A DNA stretch of 64,000 nucleotides. Origin: Burkholderia ambifaria (GTDB taxonomy: Bacteria; Pseudomonadota; Gammaproteobacteria; Burkholderiales; Burkholderiaceae). The stretch spans positions 11,916-75,915 of the forward strand of contig NZ_LKPJ01000015.1 in NCBI RefSeq assembly GCF_001443045.1, read 5' to 3'. Numbering within the stretch: position 1 is the stretch's first letter; each line of letters opens with the position of its first letter. Shown in pieces: positions 1-11,165 of this stretch. Below the pieces are notes generated by a model that was not told the DNA's origin, ran no database searches, and saw nothing but the letters and a program-made list of their open reading frames with translations. Both the position numbers and the translations under genes were made by a program.

Positions 1-1226
1 TCGTCGAGCGTGTCGACTTCCATCACGACCAGCACCGGCCCGAAGATTTCATGTGTGTAGACCGTCATGTCGGGCGTCACGCCCGAGAAGATCGTCGGGC
101 CGATGAAGTTGCCCTGCTCGAAGCTGGCGACCTTCACGTCGCGCCCGTCGAGTTCGAGCTTCGCGCCTTCCTTGATGCCCGCGTCGATCAGCGACAGGAT
201 GCGCGCCTTCGCGCCGCGCGACACGACCGGCCCGACGTCGGTGCCGGCTTCGGAGCCCGCGTTGACCTTCAGCGTCCTCGCCTTCGCGACGATGTCCGGC
301 AGCCAGTCGCGTGCGCGGCCGACCAGCACCGCGACCGAGGTCGCCATGCAGCGCTGGCCGGCCGCGCCGAAGCCCGCGCCGACGAGTGCGTTGATCGCCT
401 GCTCGCGGTTCGCGTCGGGCAGCAGAAGCGCGTGATTCTTCGCGCCCATCATCGCCTGCACGCGCTTGCCGTGCTGGCTGCCGAGGTTGTACACGTGCGT
501 GCCGACGGCCGTCGAGCCGACGAACGAGATCGCCTTCACGAGCGGATGCGTGCAGATCGCGTCGACGACTTCCTTGCCGCCGTGCACGACGTTCAGCACG
601 CCCTTCGGCACGCCGGCCTCGATCGCGAGCTCGACGAGTTCCATCGTCGACATCGGGTCCTGCTCGGACGGCTTCAGCACGAACGTATTGCCGCACACGA
701 TCGCCATCGGGAACATCCACAGCGGGATCATCGCGGGGAAGTTGAACGGCGTGATGCCCGCGCACACGCCGAGCGGCTGGCGCAGCGTGTAGGTGTCGAC
801 GCCGCCCGCGACGTTCTCCGCGAACTCGCCGAGCTGCAGCGAACCGATCGAGCACGCGTGCTCGACCACTTCGAGGCCGCGGAAGATGTCGCCTTCGGCG
901 TCGGGCAGCGTCTTGCCCTGCTCGGCCGTCAGCGTCTTCGCGATGCGCTGCTGGTTCGCGCGCACGAGATCCTGGAACTTCAGCATGATGCGCATGCGCG
1001 CGGCGATCGGCGTGTTCTTCCACGTCGCATACGCGGCGTGCGCGGCCTGCACGGCCGCGTCGACTTCGGCGACGGTTGCGAACGGCACGCGCGCGAGGAC
1101 CTGCTGCGTCGCCGGGTTGACGATGTCGCGCCACTCGCTCGTGGCGGACTCGACGAAGGCGCCGTCGATCAGCAGCTTGACCGTCGGCACGTCTTGCCCC
1201 GTGCGGGGCGTCGGATTCGCGTTCAT
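1..1226 (-). CDS. mmsA: Methylmalonate-semialdehyde dehydrogenase (CoA-acylating), 3' end outside the window
   Basis: An NAD-dependent aldehyde dehydrogenase that converts methylmalonate semialdehyde and CoA to propionyl-CoA in valine catabolism. About 408 codons are present from the ATG at 1226; the C-terminus lies beyond the left edge. Visible family features are the ALDH segment [13 protein letters not shown], the PSEQDPMS segment of the cofactor site and the catalytic cysteine in GQRCM. The start follows a purine-rich GGAGAGAG sequence. The next genes on the same strand are an acyl-CoA synthetase and an acyl-CoA dehydrogenase, as expected for a branched-chain amino acid degradation cluster. 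The assignment to MmsA rather than another ALDH rests on overall sequence recognition and this context. Confidence 0.93.
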   Translation of the reverse strand, partial: MNANPTPRTGQDVPTVKLLIDGAFVESATSEWRDIVNPATQQVLARVPFATVAEVDAAVQAAHAAYATWKNTPIAARMRIMLKFQDLVRANQQRIAKTLTAEQGKTLPDAEGDIFRGLEVVEHACSIGSLQLGEFAENVAGGVDTYTLRQPLGVCAGITPFNFPAMIPLWMFPMAIVCGNTFVLKPSEQDPMSTMELVELAIEAGVPKGVLNVVHGGKEVVDAICTHPLVKAISFVGSTAVGTHVYNLGSQHGKRVQAMMGAKNHALLLPDANREQAINALVGAGFGAAGQRCMATSVAVLVGRARDWLPDIVAKARTLKVNAGSEAGTDVGPVVSRGAKARILSLIDAGIKEGAKLELDGRDVKVASFEQGNFIGPTIFSGVTPDMTVYTHEIFGPVLVVMEVDTLD

Positions 1227-1334
1227 CGATGCTCTCTCCTTGCAGTGGGCCGTGTAGCGTCATGCGACGCGCGGCCGGTTCAGTTCAGTTGCGGACAACG
1301 GCCGCGGCATGCGGCGCGCGCGGCCCGCGGCAGG

Positions 1335-3041
1335 TCATTTCAGTTCGGCGGCGAAATCTTCTTCCCAGTATTCGCCGGGCATCCGCGTCGTCGCATCGTC
1401 GCCGCGCTCGATCTCGCGGCGCCGCAGCTCGACGCGGCGAATCTTCCCCGAGATGGTCTTCGGCAGCTCCGCGAACTGCAGGCGGCGGATGCGCTTGTAC
1501 GGCGCGAGCCTCTCGCGCGAGAAGCGGAAAATCTCCAGCGCGAGCGCGGGGCTTTCCTCGTAGCCCTGGCGCAGCGTGATGAAGGTCTTCGGCACCGACA
1601 GGCGCACCGGGTCCGGGCTCGGCACGACGGCCGCTTCCGCGATCGCCGGATGCTCGATCAGCACGCTTTCCAGTTCGAACGGGCTCAGCCGGTAGTCGGA
1701 CGACTTGAACACGTCGTCCGCGCGGCCGATGTACACGTAGTAGCCATCGTCGCCGCGCATTGCGATGTCCGACGTGCGGTAATGGCCGTCGCGCATCGCG
1801 TGGGCCGTCGCGTCGGGATTGTTCGCATAGCCGGTCATCAGCCCGACCGGGCGCGTCACGGCGGCGCCGATCGGCAGCGCGACTTCGCCTTCGCCGACGG
1901 GCATGCCGTCCGGGTCGAGCAGCGCGATCCGGTAGCCGGGCAACGGCCGCCCCATCGAGCCCGTGACGACCGGCTGACCCGGCGTGTTGCCGATCAGGCA
2001 GGTCGTCTCGGTCTGGCCGTAGCCGTCACGAATCGTGATGCCCCACGCCTTCTTCACGCGCTCGATGATCTCGGGATTCAGCGGCTCGCCCGCGCCGACG
2101 ATCTCGCGCAGCTTCACGTCGAACGACGCGAGCGGCTGCTGCACGAGCATGCGCCACACGGTCGGCGGCGCGCACAGCGTGGTCACCTGGTATTTGACGA
2201 GCGCGTCGAGCACCGCCTTCGGCTCGAAGCGCGCGTAGTTGAATACGAACACGCACGCCTGCGCATTCCATGGCGCGAAGAAGCAGCTCCACGCATGCTT
2301 CGCCCAGCCCGGCGAGCTGATGTTCCAGTGGATATCGCCCGGCTGCAGGCCGACCCAGTACATCGTCGACAGGTGCCCGACCGGATAGGTGCGGTGCGTA
2401 TGCTCGACGAGCTTCGGCTTCGACGTCGTGCCCGACGTGAAGTACAGCAGCATCGATTCGTTCGACTGCGTGACGGCGTCGGGATTGAATTCGGCACTCG
2501 CCGCGTAGCCGTCGTTCATCGCGAGCCAGCCGTCGCGCGGCGCACCGGCGACGATTTTCTGCTTGAGACCGAGATCGGCCTGTTCGAACTTCGCGGTTTC
2601 GTTCTCATCGACGATCGCATATTTCGCGCCGCCGATCTGCACGCGATCGCGCACGTCGTCGGCCGATAGCTGCGTGGTCGCGGGCAGCACGATCGCGCCG
2701 AGTTTCATCGCGGCGAGCATCGCGTCCCACAGCTCGACACGGTTCGGCAGCATCAGCAGGATCCGGTCGCCGCGCACGACGCCAATGCCGCGCAGCCAGT
2801 TCGCGATCCGCGACGAGCGCTCGGACATCTGCGCGAACGAATACGGGTCGCCCGTACCGGTTGCCGCGTCGACGATCCACAGCGCGGGCTTGTCGTTGCC
2901 GCGCGCCATCGGGTCGAAGTAGTCGAGCGCCCAGTTGAATGCCTCGAGCACCGGCCATTCGAAATCGCGGTAAGCGGTTTCGTAGTCGGTGCGATGGCGC
3001 AGCAGGAAGTCGCGTGCGTCCAGGAATGCCTGTACCGTCAT
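1335..3041 (-). CDS. AMP-binding acyl-CoA synthetase (medium-chain ACSM-like)
   Basis: A 568-residue member of the ANL adenylating-enzyme superfamily that activates a carboxylic acid to its acyl-CoA through an acyl-AMP. The P-loop-like motif YFTSGTTSKPK is near residues 197-207, the YGQTE motif near 338, and the C-terminal lysine motif TISGKIRR near 525, so all three hallmark regions are present. I chose the ATG at 3041 (MTVQAFLDA) because the 21 codons upstream have non-natural composition. The gene lies about 109 bp upstream of mmsA on the same strand and about 190 bp downstream of the acyl-CoA dehydrogenase gene. The substrate is probably a short, branched or medium-chain acid, but it cannot be read from the sequence. 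Confidence 0.88.
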   Translation of the reverse strand: MTVQAFLDARDFLLRHRTDYETAYRDFEWPVLEAFNWALDYFDPMARGNDKPALWIVDAATGTGDPYSFAQMSERSSRIANWLRGIGVVRGDRILLMLPNRVELWDAMLAAMKLGAIVLPATTQLSADDVRDRVQIGGAKYAIVDENETAKFEQADLGLKQKIVAGAPRDGWLAMNDGYAASAEFNPDAVTQSNESMLLYFTSGTTSKPKLVEHTHRTYPVGHLSTMYWVGLQPGDIHWNISSPGWAKHAWSCFFAPWNAQACVFVFNYARFEPKAVLDALVKYQVTTLCAPPTVWRMLVQQPLASFDVKLREIVGAGEPLNPEIIERVKKAWGITIRDGYGQTETTCLIGNTPGQPVVTGSMGRPLPGYRIALLDPDGMPVGEGEVALPIGAAVTRPVGLMTGYANNPDATAHAMRDGHYRTSDIAMRGDDGYYVYIGRADDVFKSSDYRLSPFELESVLIEHPAIAEAAVVPSPDPVRLSVPKTFITLRQGYEESPALALEIFRFSRERLAPYKRIRRLQFAELPKTISGKIRRVELRRREIERGDDATTRMPGEYWEEDFAAELK

Positions 3042-3230
3042 CGTGTCGTCTCCGTCTCCAGTCTCCATGCCCTGCGGTCGACCGGCGCATGTGCTGCAGC
3101 GCATGCCCGGTTCCCTGTTGCACGGCGCACGGTCACGTCTTGCGTGCCGCGTTCGCCGCGCTGCCCTCGTGCCATGCTTGCTTACCTGCTGGTCTGTTTG
3201 CGTGATTTCCGATGGAGCGAGCGCGACGAC

Positions 3231-4466
<1,236 letters not shown>

Positions 4467-4501
4467 TTACACTGAGCGTTTTTGCCATACCGGCGGCTTC
4501 G

Positions 4502-5536
4502 ATGAAGCAGGAAGACAAGGGCACCGTCGCGATCAGCCTCGTCGCTTACAGCGTTGCGCTCGCCACCCGGCGCGGCGTGGCGGCCGAGCCGCTGCTCGCG
4601 CAGGCCGGCATCGCGCCCGCGCTGCTCGCGCAGCCGCGAGCGCGGGTTTCCGCACAGCAATACGGCGCGTTGTGGAACGCGATCGCGCGCGCGCTCGACG
4701 ACGAGTTTTTCGGGCAGGATCGCCATCCGATGCGCAGCGGCAGCTTCATCGCGATGAGCCAGGCCGCGCTGTCCGCACAGGACGGACTGCACGCGATGGC
4801 GCGCGCGGTGAATTTCATGCACTGCGTGCTCGACGACCTGCACGCGGAGCTCGACGCCAATCCGCAGCGCGTGCGGCTGCGCTTCGTGCACCGCAACAGC
4901 GCCGCCGCGCCCGCGATGTTCACGTACGCGACCTATTTCATCATCGTGTACGGGCTCACCTGCTGGCTGATCGGGCGGCGCATCCCGGTGCTGCACGCGA
5001 GCTTCCGCTGCGACACGCCGCCGACCGATCACGAATATCCGTCAATGCTGTGCGACGACATGCGGTTCAACCAGCCCGATTCGTATGTCGATTTCGATCC
5101 CGAATTCGCGACGCTGCCGGTCGTACAGAACGCGAAGACGCTGAAGACGTTCCTGCGCAACGCGCCGGCCAGCTTCATCGTCAAGTACCGCAACCCGAAC
5201 GCGCTCGCGCAGCGCGTGCGCACGGTGCTGCGCGGGATGCCGCCCGCCACGTGGCCGGGCGCGGGCGGGATGGCCGCTCGACTGCACGTGGCCGAGGCGA
5301 CGCTGCGCCGCAAGCTGCACCAGGAAGGCCACGCATACCAGTCGATCAAGGACACGCTGCGGCGCGACCTCGCGTTCGAGGCGCTGGCCGATCCGTCGCG
5401 CACGATCGCCGACGTCGCGGCCGCCACCGGTTTCGCGGAACCCAGCGCGTTCTATCGCGCGTTTCGCAAATGGAGCGGGCGCAGCCCGGCCGAGTACCGG
5501 GAAGAAGCGCTCGCGCGGGGCGGCGGCGCCGGCTGA
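4502..5536 (+). CDS. AraC-family transcriptional regulator, divergent from the acyl-CoA cluster
   Basis: A 344-residue regulator. The N-terminal two thirds match the arabinose-binding-like domain of the OruR/ArgR-type AraC subgroup (RFVHRNSAAAP, FDPEFATLPVV regions). The C-terminal 100 residues form the double helix-turn-helix, with AEATLRRKLHQEG as the first recognition segment and IADVAAATGFAEPSAFYRAF as the second. The ATG at 4502 is 137 bp from the divergent acyl-CoA dehydrogenase start, so the shared spacer probably holds the operator. In Pseudomonas an AraC regulator (MmsR) controls mmsA, so a similar role is plausible here but not shown by the sequence. Confidence 0.88.
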   Translation: MKQEDKGTVAISLVAYSVALATRRGVAAEPLLAQAGIAPALLAQPRARVSAQQYGALWNAIARALDDEFFGQDRHPMRSGSFIAMSQAALSAQDGLHAMARAVNFMHCVLDDLHAELDANPQRVRLRFVHRNSAAAPAMFTYATYFIIVYGLTCWLIGRRIPVLHASFRCDTPPTDHEYPSMLCDDMRFNQPDSYVDFDPEFATLPVVQNAKTLKTFLRNAPASFIVKYRNPNALAQRVRTVLRGMPPATWPGAGGMAARLHVAEATLRRKLHQEGHAYQSIKDTLRRDLAFEALADPSRTIADVAAATGFAEPSAFYRAFRKWSGRSPAEYREEALARGGGAG

Positions 5537-5657
5537 ACGCGCGGCCGGCGGCCCCGCCTTCGCGCTTTCCGCCGAAACCGCCTAATCTTCAAGCATCGGG
5601 CCAACGCCCTTTCCGCGAGCCGGGCGGCGTGCGGCCGCGCGCCGCCCGGACGCCTCG

Positions 5658-7214
5658 ATGCGTATTCACCGTCATGGGCCGACGTCGGCATCTGCATCGC
5701 TCGACGGCCGCCCCCGTCACCCGCTGTCCGCGCGGGTCGCGCGCGCCGCGCTGTTCGCGGCGCTGCTCGTCGTATGCGCGGCGGTTGCCGCCCCGCCTCC
5801 CGCCGCTGCGCCGGCCGCCGTGCCGCCGGTCGTCGTGATTCCGGTCAATGGCGCGATCGGGCCGGCCAGCGCCGACTTCATCGTCCGTTCGCTCGACCGC
5901 GCGGCGCGCGAGCACGCGCCGCTCGCGATCCTGCAGCTCGATACGCCCGGCGGGCTCGACACGTCGATGCGGCAGATCATCAAGGCGATCCTCGGTTCGC
6001 CGGTGCCGGTCGCCGCGTTCGTCGCGCCCGGCGGCGCACGGGCCGCGAGCGCGGGCACCTATATCGTCTACGCGAGCCACATCGCCGCGATGGCGCCGGG
6101 CACCAATCTCGGCGCGGCGTCGCCGGTGCAGTTCGGTATCGGCGGCGGCGCGCCGGGTATGCCGGGCGCGACGAAGCCGTCGCCGGCCGGGGCATCGGGG
6201 GCGGCCGGCGCATCCGCGACGCCCGCCGAACTGCCCAACGACACGCAGTCGACCGAGATCCGCAAGGCGACCCAGGACGCCGCCGCGTACATCCGCGGCC
6301 TCGCGCAGCTGCGCGGACGCAATGCCGAATGGGCCGAGCGCGCGGTGCGCGAAGCCGTGAGCCTGTCGGCGAACGAGGCGCGCGCGCAGCATGTCGTCGA
6401 CCTGATCGCGCAGGACCCGGCCGACCTCGCGCGCCAGCTCGACGGCCGCACCGTGACGACGAGCGCCGGCACGCTGCACCTCGCGACCGCGCATGCGCCG
6501 CTCGTCGTGCTCACGCCCGACTGGCGCAGCCGCTTCCTGGCGATCATCGCCGATCCGAACGTCGCGCTGATCCTGCTGACCATCGGCATCTACGGGCTGT
6601 TCTTCGAATTCGCGAATCCCGGCTTCGTGCTGCCGGGTGTCGCCGGCACCATCTGCCTGCTGGTCGGGCTGTTCGCGATGCAGTTGCTGCCGATCAGCTA
6701 TGCGGGCCTCGGGCTCGTGCTGCTCGGTCTCGGCTGCCTCGTCGCCGAGGCGTTCCTGCCGACCTTCGGCGTGCTCGGTTTCGGCGGGATCGTCTCGTTC
6801 ACGATCGGCGCGCTGATGCTGATCGACACCGACGTGCCCGGCTACGGGATTCCGTGGCCGGTGATCGCGGGCCTCGCGTTCGGTGGCGCGCTGCTCGTCG
6901 GCGGCGTGTCGAGTGTCGCGCTGCGCGCGCGGCGGCGGCCGGTCGTGACGGGCGCCGAGGCGATGCTCGGCAGCATCGGCGAAGTGCTCGACGACGGCCT
7001 GCATCCGGACCAGCCGCATGGCGCCGCCAGCGCCGCGCCGTCGGCCGCCGGCTGGGCGCTCGTGCACGGCGAGCGCTGGCGCGTGGCGAGCAGCGAGCCG
7101 CTCGCCGCCGGCTGCCGCGTGCGTGTCACCGGTCGCCACGGACTGCTGCTCACCGTCGCGCCGCTCTACGACGTGCCGACGCAGGAACAACAACAGCAGG
7201 GAGAACCAACATGA
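5658..7214 (+). CDS. NfeD-family membrane serine protease (long form)
   Basis: A 518-residue long NfeD protein. After a signal-like hydrophobic segment (residues 25-50) comes a ClpP/S49-like protease domain with the serine motif [11 protein letters not shown] at about residues 125-135. A block of hydrophobic helices spans about 300-420, and a small C-terminal OB-like NfeD domain ends the protein ([10 protein letters not shown] to GRHGLLLTV). A low-complexity Gly/Ala/Pro insertion sits inside the protease domain. Its stop overlaps the ATG of the next gene by 4 bp (ATGA), so it is translationally coupled to a slipin. This nfeD-slipin pair is a well-known bacterial and archaeal arrangement; the protease is thought to cleave its stomatin-like partner. 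The ATG start is tentative because no clear Shine-Dalgarno is seen. Confidence 0.9.
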   Translation: MRIHRHGPTSASASLDGRPRHPLSARVARAALFAALLVVCAAVAAPPPAAAPAAVPPVVVIPVNGAIGPASADFIVRSLDRAAREHAPLAILQLDTPGGLDTSMRQIIKAILGSPVPVAAFVAPGGARAASAGTYIVYASHIAAMAPGTNLGAASPVQFGIGGGAPGMPGATKPSPAGASGAAGASATPAELPNDTQSTEIRKATQDAAAYIRGLAQLRGRNAEWAERAVREAVSLSANEARAQHVVDLIAQDPADLARQLDGRTVTTSAGTLHLATAHAPLVVLTPDWRSRFLAIIADPNVALILLTIGIYGLFFEFANPGFVLPGVAGTICLLVGLFAMQLLPISYAGLGLVLLGLGCLVAEAFLPTFGVLGFGGIVSFTIGALMLIDTDVPGYGIPWPVIAGLAFGGALLVGGVSSVALRARRRPVVTGAEAMLGSIGEVLDDGLHPDQPHGAASAAPSAAGWALVHGERWRVASSEPLAAGCRVRVTGRHGLLLTVAPLYDVPTQEQQQQGEPT

Positions 7215-7984
7215 TGGGTTACACGTTCGGCTTCAGCAGCGTCCTGATCGTCTTCGTCGTGGTGCTCGTCGCATCGTCGATCCGCATCTTCCGCGAGTAC
7301 GAGCGCGGCGTGGTGTTCATGCTCGGCCGGTTCTGGAAAGTGAAGGGGCCGGGGCTTGTGCTGATCATCCCGATCGTCCAGCAGGTCGTGCGGATCGACC
7401 TGCGCACCGTCGTGTTCGACGTGCCGCCGCAGGACGTGATCACGCGCGACAACGTGTCAGTGAAGGTGAATGCCGTCGTGTATTTCCGCGTCGTCGATCC
7501 GGAGAAGGCCGTGATCCAGGTCGCACGCTTCTTCGACGCGACGAGCCAGCTCTCGCAGACGACGCTGCGCTCGGTGCTGGGAAAGCACGAGCTCGATGCG
7601 CTGCTCGCCGAGCGCGAACAGTTGAACGCCGACATCCAGAAGACGCTCGACGCGCAGACCGATGCGTGGGGGATCAAGGTGTCGACGGTCGAGATCAAGC
7701 ACGTCGACCTGAACGAAACGATGATCCGCGCGATCGCGCGGCAGGCCGAAGCCGAGCGCGAGCGACGCGCGAAGGTGATTCACGCGGAAGGCGAACTGCA
7801 AGCGTCGGAGAAGCTGCTGCAGGCCGCGCAGCGGCTCGCGCAGCAGCCGCAGGCGATGCAGCTGCGCTACCTGCAGACGCTGACGACGATCGCGGCGGAC
7901 AAGAATTCGACGATCGTGTTTCCACTGCCGATCGATCTGCTGGGGGCGTTGCTGGAGCGGCTGGGGGCCAAACCCGGACAGTGA
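7211..7984 (+). CDS. Slipin / stomatin-like SPFH (band 7) membrane protein
   Basis: A 257-residue SPFH-domain protein. One N-terminal transmembrane helix (about residues 5-25, [15 protein letters not shown]) is followed by [22 protein letters not shown], the signature beginning of slipins, and the band-7 fold to about residue 180. A charged alanine- and glutamate-rich coiled-coil follows ([22 protein letters not shown]). It is expected to form membrane-bound oligomers that organise membrane microdomains and act with the adjacent NfeD protease. The start overlaps the nfeD stop; a second ATG lies one codon further in. Stomatin-like function is known for the family; the role here is inferred from pairing. 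Confidence 0.92.
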   Translation: MMGYTFGFSSVLIVFVVVLVASSIRIFREYERGVVFMLGRFWKVKGPGLVLIIPIVQQVVRIDLRTVVFDVPPQDVITRDNVSVKVNAVVYFRVVDPEKAVIQVARFFDATSQLSQTTLRSVLGKHELDALLAEREQLNADIQKTLDAQTDAWGIKVSTVEIKHVDLNETMIRAIARQAEAERERRAKVIHAEGELQASEKLLQAAQRLAQQPQAMQLRYLQTLTTIAADKNSTIVFPLPIDLLGALLERLGAKPGQ

Positions 7985-8382
7985 CGGTCGCGCCGATCGC
8001 CGTCGTGCGAAATTTCCGAATCACCGGTTCGGAAATCCGGCGCCCCCGCCAGCCGCGGATATCCTGGCCCATACCCTGGGGATTGGCGCATTGGTCGCCA
8101 CATCCCCCGCTCTAGAGCTCCTCCTCCATTTCCCGCTTCTATTAGGACAAGTCCTCACCTCCCGGTACGCGGAACCGTCTATGATCGTTACATTGATCAA
8201 TGACACATTAAATGCTGACTGAATAACCCGTGACGGCGACGTCGGCGGGCACGTTCCGGATCAGCGCCCCCGCGAAGCATGGGGCCGGAGTAAGCGCTAA
8301 AGCGCTAACTCCGGCCGACCGCGAAGCATGGGGCCGGAGTAAGCGCTAAAGCGCTAACTCCGGCCGACATTGGAGACGCATC
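7985..8382. other. Intergenic region carrying two 49-nt hairpin repeats
   Basis: No convincing gene is present. The first half is unremarkable and moderately AT-rich around 8120-8220 (possible promoter area). The second half holds two perfect tandem copies of a hairpin repeat that end 14 bp before the start of the M24 peptidase gene, followed by the purine-rich TTGGAGACGC that serves as ribosome-binding site. Confidence 0.6.
8271..8368 (+). repeat. Tandem pair of 49-nt hairpin repeats, GGCCGGAGT-stem version
   Basis: Two identical 49-nt units, 8271-8319 and 8320-8368. Each begins CGCGAAGCATG and contains an outer stem GGCCGGAGT / ACTCCGGCC. This encloses two palindromic AGCGCT boxes separated by AA, which can pair with each other. 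The same unit with a different but still complementary outer stem (GGCCCCAGT / ACTGGGGCC) occurs at 19674-19771, so the pairing, not the bases, is conserved. The repeats directly precede the ribosome-binding site of the M24 peptidase gene and would be part of its 5' untranslated region. Confidence 0.9.
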
Positions 8383-9279
8383 ATGACCGACCACCCGCTG
8401 CCGGAAGTCCACCTCGACGAACTGCCGCAATTCCGCGCGGTCCAGCAGCTTGCCTACCGCTGCGTCGAGACCGTCGGCGCGATGCTCTACCCCGGCATTA
8501 CCGAAAAGGAAGCCGCGCGCCTCCTGACCGAATGGCTGCAGGACAACGGCGTGCACGACTGGCTGCACAAGCCGTTCGCGTGGTTCGGCGAGCGCACCGC
8601 GTTCGAAGGCTTCTCCGGCGTGAAGCACATGGGCGGTTTCAACCTCGCGTTCTTCCCGAGCAACCGCCAGCTCGAGACCGACATGCCCGTGATCCTCGAC
8701 GTCGCGCCCGTGCTCGACGGAATCGTCGCGGACGTCGGCTACGCGCACTGCCTCGGCCACAACCCGATCCTCGAACAGCTGCAGGACGACCTGATGGACC
8801 ATCGCGCCATGATCGTGCGGCTCGTGAAGGAGCGCCGCCCGATGGCCGAGGTCGCGCAGGCGGTCGACGCGCTGTGCCGCCGCCAGGGCGTCGAGCCGCG
8901 CCACAAGGCCTATCCGTTCAAGGTGCTCGCGCATCGCGTCGCGAAGATCCACAAGCTGTCGAAGCCGCGCTTCGTCGCGCGCTTCGGGCTGAACGCGACG
9001 CGCAACCTGCTGCTCGACCAGGGCCGCGCGGCGAAGCAGCAGGGCTGGTCGCCGCTGTGGTCGATCGACCGCCGCTCCGAACATGCGCCGGTGCCGGGCC
9101 TGTGGGCCGTCGAGCCGCATCTCGGCTTCGCCGGCGTCGGTGCGAAATTCGAGGAACTGCTGGTGATCACCGACGACGATGCGTACTGGCTCGACGACGA
9201 CCTGCCGCACGTGCGCCGCTGGCAGCGCCGCCAGGCCGAACGCGCGCAGGCCGTCGCGGACGTGCCGGCTGCGGCCTGA
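8383..9279 (+). CDS. M24-family metallopeptidase (Xaa-Pro aminopeptidase-like)
   Basis: A 298-residue protein with the pita-bread metallopeptidase fold. The metal-ligand regions can be followed: VILDVAPVLDG with the first aspartate near residue 106, the second aspartate in IVADVGYAH, a late glutamate in WAVEPHLG (near 247) and a terminal EE pair region in KFEELLVITDD. It lacks the N-terminal creatinase-like domain of full aminopeptidase P. The sequence departs from standard M24 motifs (for example the usual TRT after the second aspartate is missing), so peptidase activity is not certain. It is the first gene of a same-strand set with an epoxide hydrolase-SDR fusion and a PF10118-type hydrolase, and its leader carries two hairpin repeats. 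Confidence 0.8.
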   Translation: MTDHPLPEVHLDELPQFRAVQQLAYRCVETVGAMLYPGITEKEAARLLTEWLQDNGVHDWLHKPFAWFGERTAFEGFSGVKHMGGFNLAFFPSNRQLETDMPVILDVAPVLDGIVADVGYAHCLGHNPILEQLQDDLMDHRAMIVRLVKERRPMAEVAQAVDALCRRQGVEPRHKAYPFKVLAHRVAKIHKLSKPRFVARFGLNATRNLLLDQGRAAKQQGWSPLWSIDRRSEHAPVPGLWAVEPHLGFAGVGAKFEELLVITDDDAYWLDDDLPHVRRWQRRQAERAQAVADVPAAA

Positions 9280-9343
9280 CGCGCACGCGTCGGTCCTTCC
9301 TCCCGACTCCCCGCCCCCGAATCCCCTGAACGACGGACTCACG

Positions 9344-11131
9344 ATGCAGCCTCTTTCCGACGAAGCGCCGCTGGCCCTGTTCGAATCGGTTCACAGCGAG
9401 ACGGCCGTGGCCTCCGGCGACCTGACGCTCGCGGTCAGGACCTGGGGCGACCCGGCCCGCTCGCCGGTCGTGCTCGTGCACGGCTACCCCGACGACAGCA
9501 GCGTCTGGCAGCAGGTCGCGCCGCTGCTCGCGCGCAAGCACTACGTGATTGCCTACGACGTGCGCGGCGCGGGCCTGTCCGGCGTGCCGAAACGCACGGC
9601 CGACTACCACCTCGCGAAGCTGACCGACGATTTCATCGCGGTGATCGACGCGCTCTGCCCCGGCCGCGCGGTGCACCTGATCGCGCACGACTGGGGCTCG
9701 ATCCAGGGCTGGGAATTCGTCACGGACCCGCGGCTCGCCGGTCGCATCGCGTCGTACACGTCGTGCTCGGGGCCGTGCCTCGACCACGTCGGCTTCTGGC
9801 TGCGCGAGCGCGTGCTGCATCCGACGCCCGCGTCGCTGGCCAGGCTCGGCGGCCAGCTCGTGCGCTCGTGGTACGTGTACCTGTTCCATTTGCCGTTCAT
9901 CCCCGAGCTGAGCTGGCGGCTGTGGCTCGGCCGCGCATGGCCGGGCCTGCTGCGCCGGGTCGAGAAGACGCCCGCCGCGCCGCGCCCGACGCAGGCCGAC
10001 GATGGCGCACGCGGTGTGCGCCTCTATCGCGCGAACTTCATCCGCTGCCTGTTCGCGCCGCGCGAGCGCTACGCGCACGCACCGGTGCAGACGATCGTGC
10101 CGCTCGGCGACAAGTACGTGAGCCCGGCGCTCTCGGAGAACCTGTCGCGCTGGGTGCCGCAGTACTACCGCCGCGAAGTCGCGGCCGGCCACTGGCTGCC
10201 GCTCGCCGATCCCGCGCGCTTCGCGGGCCTCGCCGAGCAGCTGATCGACGCGGTCGAATCGGGCGAAGAGCCGCCCGCGCTCGCGAACGCACGCCGCCGC
10301 GCGACCAGCGGCCGCTTCAGCGGCAAGGTCGCGGTCGTCACCGGCGCGGGCAGCGGCATCGGGCGCTGCGCGGCGCTCGCGTTCGCCCGCGAAGGCGCGA
10401 CCGTCGTCGCGTGCGACATCGATCTCGCAAGCGCCGAGCGCACCGCGCTGCTGCTCGGGCTCACCGGTGCGCAGGCACACGCGAAACGCGTGGACGTCGG
10501 CTCCGCCGACGAGATGGAAGCGCTCGCGGCGTGGGTCGGCAGCGAACTCGGTGGCGCGGATGTCGTGATCAACAACGCGGGCATCGGCATGGCCGGCGGC
10601 ATGCTCGACACGAGCGAGCGGCACTGGGAGCGCATCCTGCACGTGAACCTGTGGGGCGTGATCCACGGCTCGCGGCTGTTCGCGCAGCAGATGGCCGCGC
10701 GCGGCACCGGTGGCCATATCGTCAACACCGCGTCGGCTGCCGCGTTCGGGCCGTCGCGCGACCTGCCCGCGTACGCGACGACGAAGGCTGCCGTGCTGAT
10801 GCTCAGCGAATGCATGCGTGCGGAGCTCGCGGAGAAAGGCATCGGCGTGACGGCCGTGTGCCCGGGCTTCGCGGAAACCGGAATCATGGCGTCGACGCAA
10901 TACGCGGGCGCCAACGCGCAGGACGAGGCGCGGCTGCGCAAGCGCGCGACGAAGCTGTACCAGATGCGCGGCCTGAAGCCCGAGACCGTCGCACAGGCGA
11001 TGATCGACGGCGTGCTGCGCAACCGGCCGATCGTGGCGGTCGGCACCGAGGCGCATGCGCTGCGCTTCGTCGCCCGCTTCATGCCGTGGCTCGGCCGGAT
11101 GCTCGCCCGCGTCAGCATGGCATCGCATTGA
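9344..11131 (+). CDS. Alpha/beta-hydrolase (epoxide hydrolase-like) fused to a short-chain dehydrogenase, EphD-like
   Basis: A 595-residue two-domain protein. Residues about 20-300 form an alpha/beta-hydrolase with the oxyanion segment LVHGYPDDSSVW and the nucleophile elbow AHDWGS, where an aspartate sits in the nucleophile position as in epoxide hydrolases. From about residue 324 a classical SDR begins, with the cofactor motif TGAGSGIG, the NNAGIG segment and the catalytic YATTK. The order and length match mycobacterial EphD. It likely hydrolyses or rearranges a lipid epoxide or ester and oxidises or reduces the product, but the substrate is unknown. It is followed 34 bp later by a PF10118-type hydrolase gene on the same strand. 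Confidence 0.88.
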   Translation: MQPLSDEAPLALFESVHSETAVASGDLTLAVRTWGDPARSPVVLVHGYPDDSSVWQQVAPLLARKHYVIAYDVRGAGLSGVPKRTADYHLAKLTDDFIAVIDALCPGRAVHLIAHDWGSIQGWEFVTDPRLAGRIASYTSCSGPCLDHVGFWLRERVLHPTPASLARLGGQLVRSWYVYLFHLPFIPELSWRLWLGRAWPGLLRRVEKTPAAPRPTQADDGARGVRLYRANFIRCLFAPRERYAHAPVQTIVPLGDKYVSPALSENLSRWVPQYYRREVAAGHWLPLADPARFAGLAEQLIDAVESGEEPPALANARRRATSGRFSGKVAVVTGAGSGIGRCAALAFAREGATVVACDIDLASAERTALLLGLTGAQAHAKRVDVGSADEMEALAAWVGSELGGADVVINNAGIGMAGGMLDTSERHWERILHVNLWGVIHGSRLFAQQMAARGTGGHIVNTASAAAFGPSRDLPAYATTKAAVLMLSECMRAELAEKGIGVTAVCPGFAETGIMASTQYAGANAQDEARLRKRATKLYQMRGLKPETVAQAMIDGVLRNRPIVAVGTEAHALRFVARFMPWLGRMLARVSMASH

Positions 11132-11165
11132 CGGCACAGGCCGCCGCACAGGAACGGAGACACAG

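Noticed and set aside
51..2669. Very long plus-strand frame (872 codons) opposite mmsA and the acyl-CoA synthetase gene
   Set aside because: Arginine-, histidine- and alanine-rich translation typical of the antisense frame of high-GC genes. The minus-strand genes are clear family members.
8278..8340. Tiny frames ATG GGG CCG GAG TAA inside the hairpin repeats, as possible leader peptides
   Set aside because: Four codons without a ribosome site; the ATG and TAA fall in conserved stem and loop positions and are explained by the hairpin.
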